Positions 1-12,144 of a stretch of DNA of 64,000 nucleotides are shown piece by piece; the stretch's first letter is position 1; each line of letters opens with the position of its first letter. Made by a program: the position numbers and the translations under genes. Under the pieces are notes generated by a model that did no database searches, was not told the DNA's origin, and was given only the letters and a program-made list of their open reading frames with translations. Location of the stretch: the NCBI GenBank assembly GCA_025024175.1, contig QCXZ01000042.1, forward strand, positions 12,727,501-12,791,500. The letters are read 5' to 3'. The stretch is from Rhyzopertha dominica. Lineage: Eukaryota; Arthropoda; Insecta; Coleoptera; Bostrichidae.

Positions 1-1635
1 AAAATTGCATTGTTGTGAGAATGATCAGTTTCTGGCTAGCTAGACAAAATTTTCCATCTCGCCATTTAAAAATTTCTAATTTAATCCGTTATGGATAAGT
101 TTTGCGAGGTTTTAGGCAATGTATTCAACAGTCTGTTTCTTTACAGAGAATTTCAACTCCATTTTAGCTCCCATGATTATGTTCGTCAATTTTGACGATT
201 ATTGGAGTGTCGTCAGTGACAGTTTTGAAAAATTATCAGTCACCTAGTAAAATTTCATTGACTGTTTCGTTAAGAATGGTTTGCGCTTTTAGATTTGCCA
301 TGATCAAAAAAACAACCACTCGGACGCAAATTATTTATATTAGAGACTGGACACTTTCCTAATATATAATCCACCCCAACTTTTGTCTCTTGTCAATTAT
401 AATTACCGATAGAACTACGTTTCTTAATACGGAAATTCTGCCGTAAGAAAATTAAATTTTTTCGAGAAGAATTTTTGCACGCGAAACATAATACATAAAA
501 TGTATAACTCACTAGTTCCATCGTTTCCCTAACGAGCATCCTAGTGATGCAACCCTGAACGGCTCCTGTGCGCCTCGACGGAACTGGTGCGTAAATAATT
601 CACTTATACACATTTCTGTAGGAGCGAGATATCTCCGATAAAAATGGTTCTCGGAGAGCGATGTGAGGGTGAAATATATCCGGACAGATAAGGGTCTTCG
701 TCGAGTTTCAATTTTAAAACAAGTGGATGATGGCGAGCGCCGAAAGATGTCTTGGGTAAACCAACCGGAACCGGTATTGCCTGACGATTGTTTCCCGAAG
801 CGCCCGATGCAGAACGAAAGATCAGTTTCCTTACGGGCGAATTTTGGGGTTGGTTAGTCTCGCCTCAGAAGCGGTACCTCAGACGTGACCTAATTGGATG
901 TGTAGTTTCCAGCGCCAAGCAAAACAGAGCCGTAAACTATCCCGGAGGAATCAAAATATTACCTTAATTGATCGGGGCTTGTTGCCAAGGTTAAGACAAA
1001 TAAGTGTACGTGGTGTTTGCTATGTAGGACCTTGAACTTTACAGACGCGATGAGAATTACCACCAAGCATAGGAGGGCAATTTAGTTACTATTACATAGA
1101 AGGCACTGTCTGAAAGAAAAACGGTTATTTCTGCATTATTCTTAACGCCTAGCCTCTCGCATCAAAAAATGTAAATAGCCAGAGGGATCGTGGGATACGT
1201 CATTTTATGCCTTGAACGATCCTTCCTTGATTTTGAAAACACAATTCAATTTTAAGAATGCATTGATGCAACAGTATAATCTATTTACAAATGCTTATTG
1301 GAATTTTGCTGATTTCTAGCTTAATAAAGTGACGATTCTGTATCGAAGGACTTGAAAACTTGAAAACGAACATCTAAGAAACAGCATGATAATAAGGAGG
1401 CACTCAATTTGAACAGCTTTTTGATAACCGGCCAACACTGTAGCGTTATTGGGTAAGTCATTAACAACTCAAAAAACATACAAACACTTATTTGTCCAAG
1501 TCTAGTAAGTGATGTCAAACCAACAGCAAGCATTTTCGTCTCGACGTTATCGCCGAATATTTATTTTGCGATTACGGGCAGTAGGTTTTATTTTGTCGGA
1601 AATTTCTTTCACATTTGGGTTATGCTAGATATAGG
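1..1635. other. Intronic sequence, no gene recognised
   Basis: I see no recognisable coding region, RNA gene or transposon here. About 500-1010 is noticeably richer in G+C than its surroundings and contains a 64-codon open frame (663-857) with no family resemblance. It probably belongs to the long intron upstream of the first cadherin exon at 23465; that placement is inference. Confidence 0.4.
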
Positions 1636-1637
1636 TA

Positions 1638-3003
1638 CAGGATGTTTCACGAATGATAATGACACTGACGAAATTAAAAATGCAACCCAAAATGCATTTG
1701 CAGAAGTAACATTGATAACTGTTCATAGTCTTAAAGAATATAAAACGTAGAGAGCTGTATAAATTCATAAATTTTGACATAAACTTCAATCATTTGCTTT
1801 AAGTAAAACAATTTTTTTAAATGTTTATTCAACAACATTAATGTAATAAAAACTCAAAATGTCGCCGTCCGCTGTTTTCACAAGCTTGAATTCGTGCCAA
1901 AAACGATCTCTTAACATGCATTAACATTTCTGGAGTGATGGATCTACATGCATCACGCATATTATTTTCTAAATGTTTTACACTTTCAATTGGTGTTGGT
2001 ATACTTGCTCTTTTAATATTCCCCACAGAAAAAAATCCAAATGAGTAATTGAAGATGATTTCGCACTATTCTATGATAATGCGCAGGTGCCCCATCTTGT
2101 TGGAACCATAGATCTTGTCTTAATTGTAGATTTACATTCTGGAGAAGTACCGGTAAATGTTTCTTAAAAAATTTAGATAAGTACTGCCTTTTAAACTATC
2201 GCGAAAAAAATAAGGCCTAAGAATTTGATTCCCCAATATTCCGCACCAGACATTCGTCGAATAGATAGTTTGAAAATGTCCTTTTCGAATCCAACGTGGA
2301 TTTTCTTGCGCATAATAATGCATGCTATGTTTGATAACTCCACCATTATTAGAAAATCTTGCTTCATATGAGAAGCAAATGTTGTCATAAAATCTCACAT
2401 TCAAATTTTGGTGTTCCCGAAAAAAGTTACAAAAAGCCAGTCTTTTAGGATAATCTGTCTCCTTTAAGGCCTGAACGAATTGCAAGTGATACGGATGAAA
2501 TCGATTGCCTTTAATTATTCGGTGTACTGAAGACAGACTAATACCGGTTGCTCCTGAAACTGCCATTTGACTAATATGAGGATTTTCGTCAATCATTTCC
2601 AATACTCTAATTTCATTATCAGTGCCCGTTGCTGTTCTTTCTCTTGACTTTTTCAGTGGTGGCCAGTTTGTCCTTGAAGTTAATTCAATCTCTTGAAAAT
2701 TTTATCGGCAGGAGCTGTTCTATTTGGAAAACGTTGTCTGTATAAACGGGCAGCAAAGGAAACATTTTTCTTGCATTCACCGTAAATCAAAATCATATCT
2801 GTTTTTTTATCATTTGAATACATTTTGACTTTTAATAAATACAGTGAGAGGAACTATAACGCATAGCCGTCATGGATTCCCAATATATTTTTAAAATAAT
2901 ACCATTACCTATGTAAAATAACCACATTGGCTATGAGAATGTATTTTGGGTTGCATTATTAAATTAATTTCGTCGGGGTCATTATCATTCGTGAAACATC
3001 CTG
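1638..3003 (-). mobile_element. Tc1/mariner-type element, DD41D family A, copy 1
   Basis: The ends are inverted repeats of about 55 bp, each beginning CAGGATGTTTCACGAATG when read inward, and each is flanked by TA (1636-1637 and 3004-3005), the usual Tc1/mariner target duplication. The interior holds a broken transposase on the minus strand. The same element occurs at 28092-29501, 39321-40621 and 54343-55568. This copy has an internal deletion and cannot encode a working enzyme. Confidence 0.9.
1838..2823 (-). pseudogene. Broken DD41D transposase (family A copy 1)
   Basis: Read on the minus strand from an ATG at 2821-2823 to a TAA at 1838-1840, this is a relic of a cut-and-paste transposase. 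The N-terminal helix-turn-helix part and the catalytic core around SYEARFSNN can be read, with frame breaks near both ends of the 2132-2602 open stretch. The first catalytic aspartate, SDEARF in the sister copies, is Tyr here. About 75 bp carrying the RWIGR and SPDLTPLD region, and therefore the third aspartate, is deleted near 2040-2060. The C-terminal tail (PTPIESVKHLENNMRDACRS) is preserved. It is non-functional. Confidence 0.85.
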
Positions 3004-3005
3004 TA

Positions 3006-4154
3006 TAATATGTTAATTTGCATGAGAAATGTTATTAGATTATTTTTGGCCTGAACCTACCTATTTTAAAGATTACAGGTTCTTCTATTTTTAACTTAGC
3101 TCTTCAACGACAACAATTTATAGAACCCAGTAGATACTTTATAAAAGATACCAATAGCATTTCTTATCCACACCACAAAAAATTTGTTTGCGGTTTGAAC
3201 GGGAGTATTCCAAATTGACACTCGAGCCTTAAACAATTTTATGATTCGAAAAAAATGTGATTGCGTAGACAATAAAAGTATGTGTAATTGATGTTAGTAA
3301 GCTATCTGTGTTGCCCACATTTCCAAAAAGTATAGTAACGTCTTCTCCAAGTCATTCCTGAATTTCAGTTCTTCAAACATCGGCAACTGAATCAGATAAC
3401 GTCAAGCCCTCAACCTAGCAAAACGCGCTCAATTTATAGTCCGCAATAGATCGACTGTCCTATTCATCCACTTACCCAGATTGATTAAATATGTAGCATA
3501 AATCCAGCTATTAACGGATACGAGGGGATTACCTCGGCTCCACCTAATTGAAACAGGTTCGTCTGAATATGAGGCGGTACATCAGTTTGGGATATGAATG
3601 GTTATCCCCTTTATGACATCAAAACCGTGTATGACGTGAGAAATTCTGTTTGAATGCTCGCTGCATGCGGAAGAGGAGATGTTAATATAGTGGGACACTT
3701 GTAGCTGTCGTCCTGACGTTCCCCTTCTGGAGATTTTCCAGTGAATCTTATATGTTACCGCAGTACGGTGGTTGTTTGTTAATGTGGATACTGGTGGTAG
3801 GAATCGGAGCACTGAAGTTCTTTTCGTTTGGTTCCTATCTCGTCTTGTTCCTTTAAAGTTTAGTAGGCATTTTAAAACACCCGTTTCTTTAACCGTTCCC
3901 ACATCTTTTGTTGTAATTATCCTGCAAGACAGCATCAATCTGGGGGTGACGGTTGGTTAATTTTTACGCGTGTTTAAAATTATGCTACCCGATAATTAAA
4001 AGACCCATCCGTTAATCTAAGAACTAATAAAAATTAACTCATTAGTATAAAATTTTTATGGTTATGAAAAACAGAAGATCTGTAACTTATCCAACACTGA
4101 CAAAAATATATAGGTGATACAATAGTGCTGTTTAAAGTGAACAAAAATAAAATA
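3006..4154. other. Intronic sequence, no gene recognised
   Basis: Nothing recognisable. A 118-codon minus-strand open frame at 3582-3938 has no motif I can name, and its sequence resembles neither the cadherin exons nor the transposons. Confidence 0.35.
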
Positions 4155-4312
4155 CCATGACCAATTTGTTTGTGGAAAGCTGTAAAGAGTTAACAATTAA
4201 GAGTTTTCAGTTCAGGCCAAAATTTTAGTATAGGTATGAAGATGATACGCTAAATCATTTGAATAATCAAAAGGCCGATATAAAATTTACGATAAAGAAA
4301 ACAGAAATCGAC
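4155..4312 (+). mobile_element. Penelope-like reverse transcriptase fragment
   Basis: Translation gives NLFVES..., SFQFRPKF and then YEDDT, which line up with NLFMEN, SFQFKPKC and the catalytic NVDDTF segment of the Penelope-like element at 34596-36240. The fragment is short, diverged and contains a stop. It ends exactly where the long-inverted-repeat transposon begins (4313), and I find no continuation on the far side of that transposon, so it was already truncated or was cut at that junction. Confidence 0.7.
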
Positions 4313-4634
4313 GTGTTCTAAATTAAGTGCGCACCATTGCTAACTTTTTTATTATCATAGATACAAAGTCGGTTAAATTGGCAAAGTAATAGTACTTTTT
4401 CTACTGATTAAGATGGTGGAAGCAGAAAAACAATTGAACATACCATTTCCGAGAAAATAAAAGAAATGTCTTTTATTTTAATGGAACACCCTATATATTT
4501 TTCAATAAAAAGTTTGCAAATTGTCCATAGAACAAAAATGTTCTTTTACGATGTAGTCCTAAAATTGAAAATAACCTAATTATTACCATATTTGTCATTT
4601 AGACAAGTAGGCTATGTAATTTCTTAAACAAAAC
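4313..4634 (+). repeat. Left terminal inverted repeat (long)
   Basis: This is the reverse complement, with few differences, of 5851-6176. Shared blocks include GTGTTCTAAATTAAGTGCGC at the outside and CAAGTAGGCTATGTAATTTC at the inside. Confidence 0.9.
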
Positions 4635-4686
4635 GAAATTTGTTTCTTTATAACGTATTTTATTTTAGCTTTAATAATAAAGAAGC

Positions 4687-5710
4687 TTACATTAGGTGTG
4701 CGAAAACATCGCCATTTTCTTCAATACATTTTCTGACATTTTTCAGTACTCATTGAGTAGTGACTCTAAAAATTGTTCTGCCGTCAATAGATCGTATAAT
4801 GCGTCTAATATTGTTTTTCAGTTCTATCAGGTTCGCATATCTCCTCTTGTAAGACTTCATCTTTGACATAACCCCAAAAGTAAAAATCTAATGGAGTTAT
4901 GTCAGGAGATCTTGGGGGCCAAGGTATAGGACCATCTGTTCCTATCCACCTATCTTCAAAACATCTCTCTAACAGCGCTCTTACTTCCTGAAGGCGATGG
5001 GGAGGGGCTTCATCTTGTTGGAAATATATTTGGGTCCGAGTCGCTAAGTTGATATCATCCAAATAATTTTCGAGTAATTCTGAAAGCATGTCGACGTATC
5101 TCCTTCCAGTCAATGTGCCTTCATAAAAAATTGGCCCAATTACTTATCTGCCCATCAGCCCACACCAAACATTAACACTAAAATGTCCTTGTGGGTTTCT
5201 GGGATGAGGAATAAATAAATTTTCACTAGACCAATAATGCATGTTTTTTCGATTAAACATACCCCGATTCGAAAAATTTGCTTCGTCAGTCCAAACAACA
5301 TTCTTTAAAATATTGGGATTATGCATCCACATATCTACCAACCACTGAAAAAAAATTAGTCTTCTTGCAATGTCGCCAGGTAATAAAGTTTGCACTGGTC
5401 GGTACTTATAAGGTACAAACTTATATTTTCTTAAAATCCTCTAAATTGTGCACAAACTGTAGCCACTATCCCTTACCAAATCTCTAGTTGAATTATTTTT
5501 ATTTGCGTCAAAATATGCCAACACATTTATTTCTACTTGTTCATCTATTATAAACTGTTTTGCAGTTCTAGATTTTTCAAAAATCCGTTCATTGCTTCTA
5601 AACTTCAAAAAGTACTTCCTATCTGGTTGATCACGGTCAGGGTACATTTGACCATATTGCTCAAGTGCTCGGACACTATTTTTACGGCAAACAAGATACA
5701 CTTCTAACAT
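4687..5710 (-). pseudogene. DD41D transposase, nearly complete, with nonsense mutations
   Basis: On the minus strand the frame runs from an ATG at 5708-5710. Two in-frame stops interrupt otherwise continuous coding: TAG at 5441-5443 (between SLCTI and RILRKYKF) and TAA at 5144-5146 (between CGLMGR and VIGPIFYEG). Near 4818 one frameshift occurs, followed by one further stop, and the natural end is at 4687-4689. Domains in order are an N-terminal HTH region (5441-5710), a first catalytic Asp in WTDEANFSNRG, the second Asp in YFQQDEAPPH and the third in RSPDITPLDFYFWG. There are 41 residues between the last two, the DD41D spacing reported for rosa/Visitor-type elements. All three catalytic residues survive, so the copy was disabled by few mutations. 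Confidence 0.9.
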
Positions 5711-5850
5711 ATCGCATTTTTCTAAATGAGTAAACGAGATTTCTTACTAACTAATTTACTAACTAGCTCCAAAAACACGTCTAATACGAAAAATTACACC
5801 AAATGATTGATTATGACACAATAATAATTCTCTGACAGATCGTATAAAGC

Positions 5851-6176
5851 TTTTGTTTTAAGAAATTACATAGCCTACTTGTCTAAATGACAAATATGGT
5901 AATAATTCGGTTATTTTCAATTTTAGGACTACATCGTGAAGGAACATTTTTGTTCTATGGACAATTTTTAAACTTTTTATTGAAAAATATATAGGGTGTT
6001 CCATTAAAATAAAAGATATTTCTTTTATTTTCTCGGAAATGCTATGTTCAATTGTTTTTCTGCTTCCACCATCTTAATCAGTAGAAAAAGTACTATTACT
6101 TTGCCAATTTAACCGACTTTGTATCTATGATAATAAAAAAGTTAGCAATGGTGCGCACTTAATTTAGAACACCCTG
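5851..6176 (-). repeat. Right terminal inverted repeat (long)
   Basis: Partner of 4313-4634. It retains the complete outer end (CAGGGTGTTC read inward) and the adjacent TA, which shows what the left end has lost. Confidence 0.9.
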
Positions 6177-6178
6177 TA

Positions 6179-7154
6179 TATAAATTTATATTTTATGCAC
6201 CCATCATTCTAACTATTCACTGGGGTGTTATTCTCATTTTCGATATACTCGCGTGCAAAATGAAGCTCGTGTGCGACCATGGCAGATTGCCCGAACGACG
6301 GGCTCAACCGCATCCACCTCCCGCATATCCCAGAAAATTTGAAATTATGCTTTCACCAAGCCGCCAAGGGATATAATAAACTTTAATGGGCTCCGGACTA
6401 ATCTACATAATATATTTGCATAAGATTATGAATATTAACTAAAAATTGGCTGCTGTTTTCGAAGGGAAAGACTTCAGTGTCGCCTCGGCAGGTTAAGTCG
6501 CGAACCAGCGGCGTGCCATGCCTGAAAGCGGGACGTCTTAAAGGTTAATTAGTGGTAACCGTAGTTGGGAAACTTTGAGGTGATTATATGCAATCTTCGA
6601 GGGCGAGAGTGAGGTTAGAGGACGTTGAAGTGGTTTGCGCTCTTGAGGGGGATTAATTATTAGTTTGCTTGGATTGCTTTTAGAGTACACAAACTGATAT
6701 GGATTATGGTTACTATGGTACGAGCTATTATATGCCATAAATGATCTTTGAAAGGTCGACTGTGTAACCGCAAAAAGAGGAAGAAAGGAAAATAGTTAAC
6801 CGACTAAATAAGGGTGGGCCAGGCAGACCAGTAGTGCCATGAGAGGTCACAGAAGAGTTATTAAAAATAATCTAGGGGCGCCAGGTAATTGTAACGCCAC
6901 CCTTATAACGCTAAAATTGCTTTTAATTACCAAAAAAGACAGTAAGCGGTAGTCGGAAAATTTCTAGGAGGAATAATTAAATATTTTTATTAACAAAATT
7001 AATTGCCAAAAAGCAAGAACAAATGATACAAATCGTGAAACAGGAAATAATTGTAGCAAATACCTCAATCAGTAATAAGACAAAGAATGGCTTTTATGTA
7101 TGCGCATACACTTACAAAATTTTGTCACAATAATTATTAGCACTATTAATGTTA
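6179..7154. other. Intronic sequence, no gene recognised
   Basis: No gene or repeat recognised. The 66-codon minus-strand frame at 6538-6738 has no identifiable motif. Confidence 0.35.
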
Positions 7155-8635
7155 GACTGTCAGGTTCAATTTGCGGTTTGGAATTTTTTCAACTCCATGT
7201 CAGCTCTTGTTTCCGAGATATGGGCGCAAGTTGCATTTTCAAAAATGTATCATACTTGTACAATTTATTGCTTCTGAGTTGAGAAAAGTGTGATAACAAA
7301 CTTGGGCCTTGCAAGCCTCATTCGTTTTCCCTAAGTAAGAACAAAAACTCCAGGTGTCTCCATTTTCCTCGGGACTGGTGATAATTTTCATCCACTTTAT
7401 TATTTGCAATCGTAATGCCTCAGTTAACTGGACATGATCGCATCGAAATTTTGATGATGATTGGTTATGGAGATAGAAGGCGAAGTTATTCGGAATGCAA
7501 TACATGAAGATCGTGAACCAATTGCCAGATCAACAGTTATTAAAACATTGCAACGTTTTGACAAAACCGGCAGTGTTAAAAATCGACAAAAACCAGGACG
7601 TCCAAAGGTTGCTATGAGTGTAGAAAGTAGCTTGAATGTCCTTTTAGATGTGCAAGAGAATCCCAAGTGTTCCGTACACCATATTAGCAAAAGATCTATT
7701 CAGAAAGTTTTGAAAAAAGAGAAGTGTCATCCATACAAAACTCACTTATTACAAGAACTGAGCGAAGATGATTTCGATCATAGGATAGAATTTTAAATTG
7801 GATTATGCTTTCTGATGAAGCGACTTTTTGCCTCCAAGGTAATGTGTATAGACGTAATTGCAGATATTGGTCGGACACAAATCCACATTGTATGAAACAA
7901 GTCCCCACACAACACCCTCAGAAAGTGAATGTCTGGTGTGGTATTATCGGTGAGCACATTATAGGGTCTTTTTTCATCGATGGAAGTTTGAATGCGGTTA
8001 AGTATTTACAGCTCTTGCGCAAACAGATTATACCAGAACTTATTAGCCTGTTTCCTAATCGTGAAAATGCTGCGCGTCCTTCTGAATGGATATGGTTTCA
8101 GTAAGTTGGTGCCCCGTCCCATTTTGCAGTCATCTTTCGTGGATATTTGAATGCGATATTCCAGACAGATGGATTGGTAGGCGCGGAGCGATAGAATGTC
8201 CAGCACGTTCCCCTGATCTGACGACGCTTGATTTTTTCCTGATAAATCGTTGTTATGCCGGTCAGCCACATAATGCAGAATATTTAAATTGACGAATCAT
8301 GGCAGAAATTCAGAACTTACCTCCAAATATGCTACAAAGAATATTAGAAAACTTTTACTCAAGGCTGCATTACTGCAAGCAAGTAAATGGGGAACATTTT
8401 GAGCATCTTCTATAATGTAGATCTTTTTTACTTTTAGGGTACCCGATATTTACACTTTTCTCTACTCAGAAGCAATAAATTTTACAAGTGTGATATATTT
8501 TTGAAATCAGGAAAAATATCTTTTTCAATGATGTGCCTTTTGACCCCCCTACCCAAAAATGTAACTTGCGTTCATATCTCGGAAACGAGAGTTGACACAT
8601 TTTAATTACCCAAAAATCGGTCAAACAGAATATAT
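7155..8635 (+). mobile_element. DD41D-like transposon with long imperfect inverted repeats
   Basis: Left (about 7160-7285) and right (about 8455-8635) flanks are imperfect inverted repeats. They share TTTCCGAGATAT, GCAAGTT and AATTTATTGCTTCTGAGT, but the right arm has about 50 extra bases. The outer ends are too diverged to fix to the base. A broken transposase on the plus strand fills the middle. Confidence 0.75.
7415..8415 (+). pseudogene. Broken DD41D-like transposase
   Basis: An ATG at 7415 opens MPQLTGHDRIEILMMIGYGD. A frameshift then leads into the HTH region at 7461-7796, which ends its DNA-binding part with GSVKNRQKPGRPK. The catalytic region starts at LSDEATFCLQG (7805 onward) and continues through KVNVWCGIIGEHI. 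The expected second-aspartate motif QQDGAP reads Q-stop-V-GAPSH near 8098-8112, so both a stop and loss of the catalytic Asp are present. RWIGRRGAIE and RSPDLTTLDFFL follow in another frame, and the C-terminus ends EHFEHLL with TAA at 8413-8415. It is non-functional. Confidence 0.85.
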
Positions 8636-8639
8636 GTAA

Positions 8640-11125
8640 CGTCAGTTGTATCTAAAACTTCTAGTCTATTGTTAAATAATACATCAAACTTTGAACGAGA
8701 AAACTATATCCTCTTCTGAAATAGTCATAACCCTCGGCCTATATAGTAAGAAATAGTATAAGGAGAATTACTCTTACCGGATTTATTAAAATGTCGTGTT
8801 GTACGCTCTTAGTAGGTCGTGTAATAAACACATTTCACAGGAGATTAGAGCATTGTGGAAAACAAGCACGAAATATGAAGTGTAATCAAGGTTGCTAAGC
8901 GTGGGGGTGAAAATGTTGCGTGAGGATAATAACTGTTTGTAACTCTCCAAATATAATAACTCATCGGTGCCTTGTACAAAAATAAAAATAAAAACAGAAC
9001 TCACATTTACTCAGTTATGATTATACCGTAGGTTACTTAAATATAAAGGAAATAGCGTTAAATTCTTTTAAAATATAGTTTTAGATATATTATGACCCAA
9101 AATTTTAATATGTAGGCGAAAGGTATAGATAAAGATAAGACTGCAAAAAAATAAATGATTTTGACAGTTGTTACAATTTTAAACTTGTTATAGAAATTTG
9201 GTTGATAATCGGTTAACAGAGAAATTATTGACAGTGACAACAGAAAACGAAATAGTTCAGAGTTCCGTTTTGAAATATTTAAAATTGGTTTTGATCGAAG
9301 TGCTAAGCTAAAATGATGCTGACCGCAAGTTACATGGACCATATTTCAACTAACCAGAAAGCAGAAATCGTAACAAAATGCGTGCAATTCTAGACAACAT
9401 TCTGGTCGTTTTCAAGGAGTTTCAGTGACGGGTTGGATAATATTTACCAGTAAATTCGTACTTCGAATATTTAGCTGTATCTGTCTGCTTTAATTGTTCA
9501 CCCCAATTCTGTCTGTTTTTTGTAACATATTGCTGATTTCTTGAAAAGAAATAGTTCCCATTAAATCTACAACAGAATTTTTACTTGCACTTTTAAGATA
9601 AGATTGGTATGTCATAATCCTTCTTAAATGGTTTACAGGATTTATTTCACGTGGTTACCTTATAGGACTGAAGTAAAAGCACTGTTTCTTGGAAATAAAA
9701 CCTAATTTAATTCGTTTAATAAGTAATAACTAAATTGTAGAAAATTCACCTGGATTGAAATTGAAAACTGAATTACAAGTGAAATCGACAATATTTAGCG
9801 CATTCCACGTAATCTAAGCCATTGATAAACTTATTAACGTAATGAGCAAATAAGTCGTTTGAAGAGTGCAACCCTCTTGTAGTTCAAACTTTTTCCAATC
9901 AGCTCCCAGAAGTTTATCTTCAAGCACAGTCCACTCATCTAACCAAGAAAGTTGGAATTAAACTCCCTGCCCCAAGAAGTATAAATTGAAACCCCGATAC
10001 TTGACACGCTGAAATATTTTCAAACAAACCACCCCACATCCCTGCGGCCCCTTAAATTATAATTTCGGAACTCGGAAGTTACAAGGGTGTACCAACTTAT
10101 TAAGGTAAAAACACGGCAACAAAAAAGTTTTGAAGTGTATAATTTGGAGCAGAAGGCCGGCTAGCCGCGTGCTGGTTAATACTGTACGTGTTGGTTTTTT
10201 TATCAGAGAGGGGGTGTTAGGATTAATGCGGGAGAACGTCTGTCAGATCTGGAAGCTCGAGGGGAATGATATATTAGGTAAATCAGGGTGGCTCGTCTTG
10301 TAAGCGGGCTGCGTTTTTGGTGTCGCTTTATATTGAAATGAGATGTAAACATATTTTGTGGGATAGCAGGTATGAACACCTCGATTATTATTTTCAGGCA
10401 GCTTTGTTTATCATATGGTATAAGGTCAGATAACTGTGTAAAGATCTTTTGAATCCTTGCTCTTCATTTGTCTTTCGGGCATCGTAAACTGAGCTACAAG
10501 AATCAGCTGTAGCTAAGCAGGCGTTCTTTTTTGTATAGTCTTGATGGACACGCCATCAGGGATGGTCATTAATTCTACTTACGAGGTCTTTCCACCAGAA
10601 TTAATTCCGCTCTCTCCCTCTGTCTCTCTGGGAGACGGCCGTCACTCACATAATTTGTTTTCGGGATTACCACGTTCAGCATACCATTAGACTGTCCCTG
10701 TACGGTGCGGCGCCAGATATGTGGGCGACTTTTATCAGTTTTGAATGAGGGCATCTGATAAGTTGTTCATAAAAAAGAGGTTTTGATGTATACAGATTTT
10801 GGTTGAGCTTTGGACGGCATAATCTCAGTCCCAGATGTATTTGTCCGCAAGACGAACAATTCACTTTCATTAAGAATTGCAGTCCTAAGGTTTGCATTTT
10901 TATTTTGAAAGGGCGTAACCGCAAAGATTCCCATTGTTGAAGCTGTGTCATACAACAAGCTCTATCCATTCGTTAATAGCAGAAGGCGTAACTTCAACGG
11001 GTAAGTAAGATATTTTACGAGACATTACTTAATCTTTCTAGTCCTGGGTGACATTTCCTCGAAGACGATCAAATTTTGCTTGGCATAACTTGCTCCTCAT
11101 ATCACACATATAGTTAATTGTTAGC
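8640..11125. other. Intronic sequence, no gene recognised
   Basis: No supported feature in about 2.5 kb. The open frames at 8786-9004, 9058-9342 and 10676-10969 (all minus) have no recognisable motifs. Confidence 0.35.
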
Positions 11126-11129
11126 TCGA

Positions 11130-12140
11130 AGCGGTTACCTCCCAGTATCATGGAAAACCTCCGTTATTATTCCCATTCCAAAAATAAACAATCCGGTTAA
11201 CTTTAGTGGCCTTCGTCCCATAAGTTTAGTACCTAGTTGTACATCTGCAACCTTACAATTACGCGTTAGAGAATAGTATAATTTCAATCAGGTTTTCAGA
11301 AAAATCAAGTACTGCCACGGCATTTCTGAAAGTCCTGGACGATATAATTAGAGAGCGTGATAAAGACAACTGTACGGCTCTCGTTTTACTTCCGCTTCCA
11401 ACTAGTTCTAGTTAATGGTCTTCTTTCTGATAAAGTGCCTGTTACTAGTGATGTGCCCCAAGGGTCAGTACTGGGACCCCTTCTATATTTAATCTATACT
11501 TCCGATATATTTTGCCGTGTTAAATTTTCAAATATTCGAGGATATGCTGATGACACCCAACTGCACCTATCATTTAAGATGTGGGAGCAGCTTAATTGTG
11601 ATCTCGACTCTATCTCTAAATACAGTTTAGACCACAGCTTAAAATAAATGCTGATAAATGTAAGGTCATATGCTTTGTACCTGATGTAATATCTCATTTG
11701 GTTAAATCACAAACGAGTATAGCTATTGAAGGTGTATCTATCAGTATATGTTTTGAAGTTAAGAACCTTGCTTTAATCTTCGACGAAGACCTCCGCTTTG
11801 ACACCCACGTCTTTTTACTCATTAAAAAAATGTTATTTCATTCTCAAATTGCAATACAGTAGCACGGGTAATTAACTTCAAAATTCGCAAAAAGCTTGCA
11901 GAAACCCTAGTCCTGTCATTGCTTAACTATAGTCTAATAGTTTTCTTTCCATGTTTAAACTCAAGAACCCAAAATCAGATCCAGATGATCCAGAACAGTT
12001 GTTGTCGCTTTATAAACAGTCTGAGAAGGGTTGATCATATTTCTGCCAAGATTCATTAATTTAAGTGTCTGAAAAGTGGTAACTGCACTACACAAAGCTT
12101 CTACATCTAGACAGTAGGGGTTACCACAAGCCAATAACTG
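11130..12140 (+). mobile_element. LINE (non-LTR retrotransposon) fragment, reverse transcriptase
   Basis: Successive frames give typical LINE reverse-transcriptase blocks: WKTSVIIPIPKINNP and LRPISLVPS at 11150-11240, then PQGSVLGPLLYLIYTSDIF and the catalytic YADD at 11543-11554, then HSLKINADKCKVICF. Downstream, SLLNYSLIVFFPCLN and IQNSCCRFINSLRRVDHIS match the post-RT region. The segment normally holding the first catalytic aspartate (AFDTV) between about 11345 and 11400 is deleted. There are several frame breaks. The clade is probably Jockey/CR1-like; that assignment is tentative. Confidence 0.85.
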
Positions 12141-12144
12141 AATA

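Larger units (their letters stand above)
4313..6176 (-). mobile_element. DD41D transposon with ~320-bp terminal inverted repeats
   Basis: The two ends (4313-4634 and 5851-6176) are inverted copies of each other over about 320 bp, very long for a Tc1/mariner-type element. The right terminus reads inward CAGGGTGTTCTAAATTAAG and is followed by TA at 6177-6178. The left terminus has lost or altered the outer CAGG and starts at GTGTTCTAAATT. A nearly complete transposase lies between the repeats on the minus strand. The high similarity of the two arms suggests a fairly recent insertion. Confidence 0.9.

Noticed and set aside
10676..10969. Minus-strand open frame that briefly looked transposase-like
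   Set aside because: No catalytic or DNA-binding motif could be placed in any frame.
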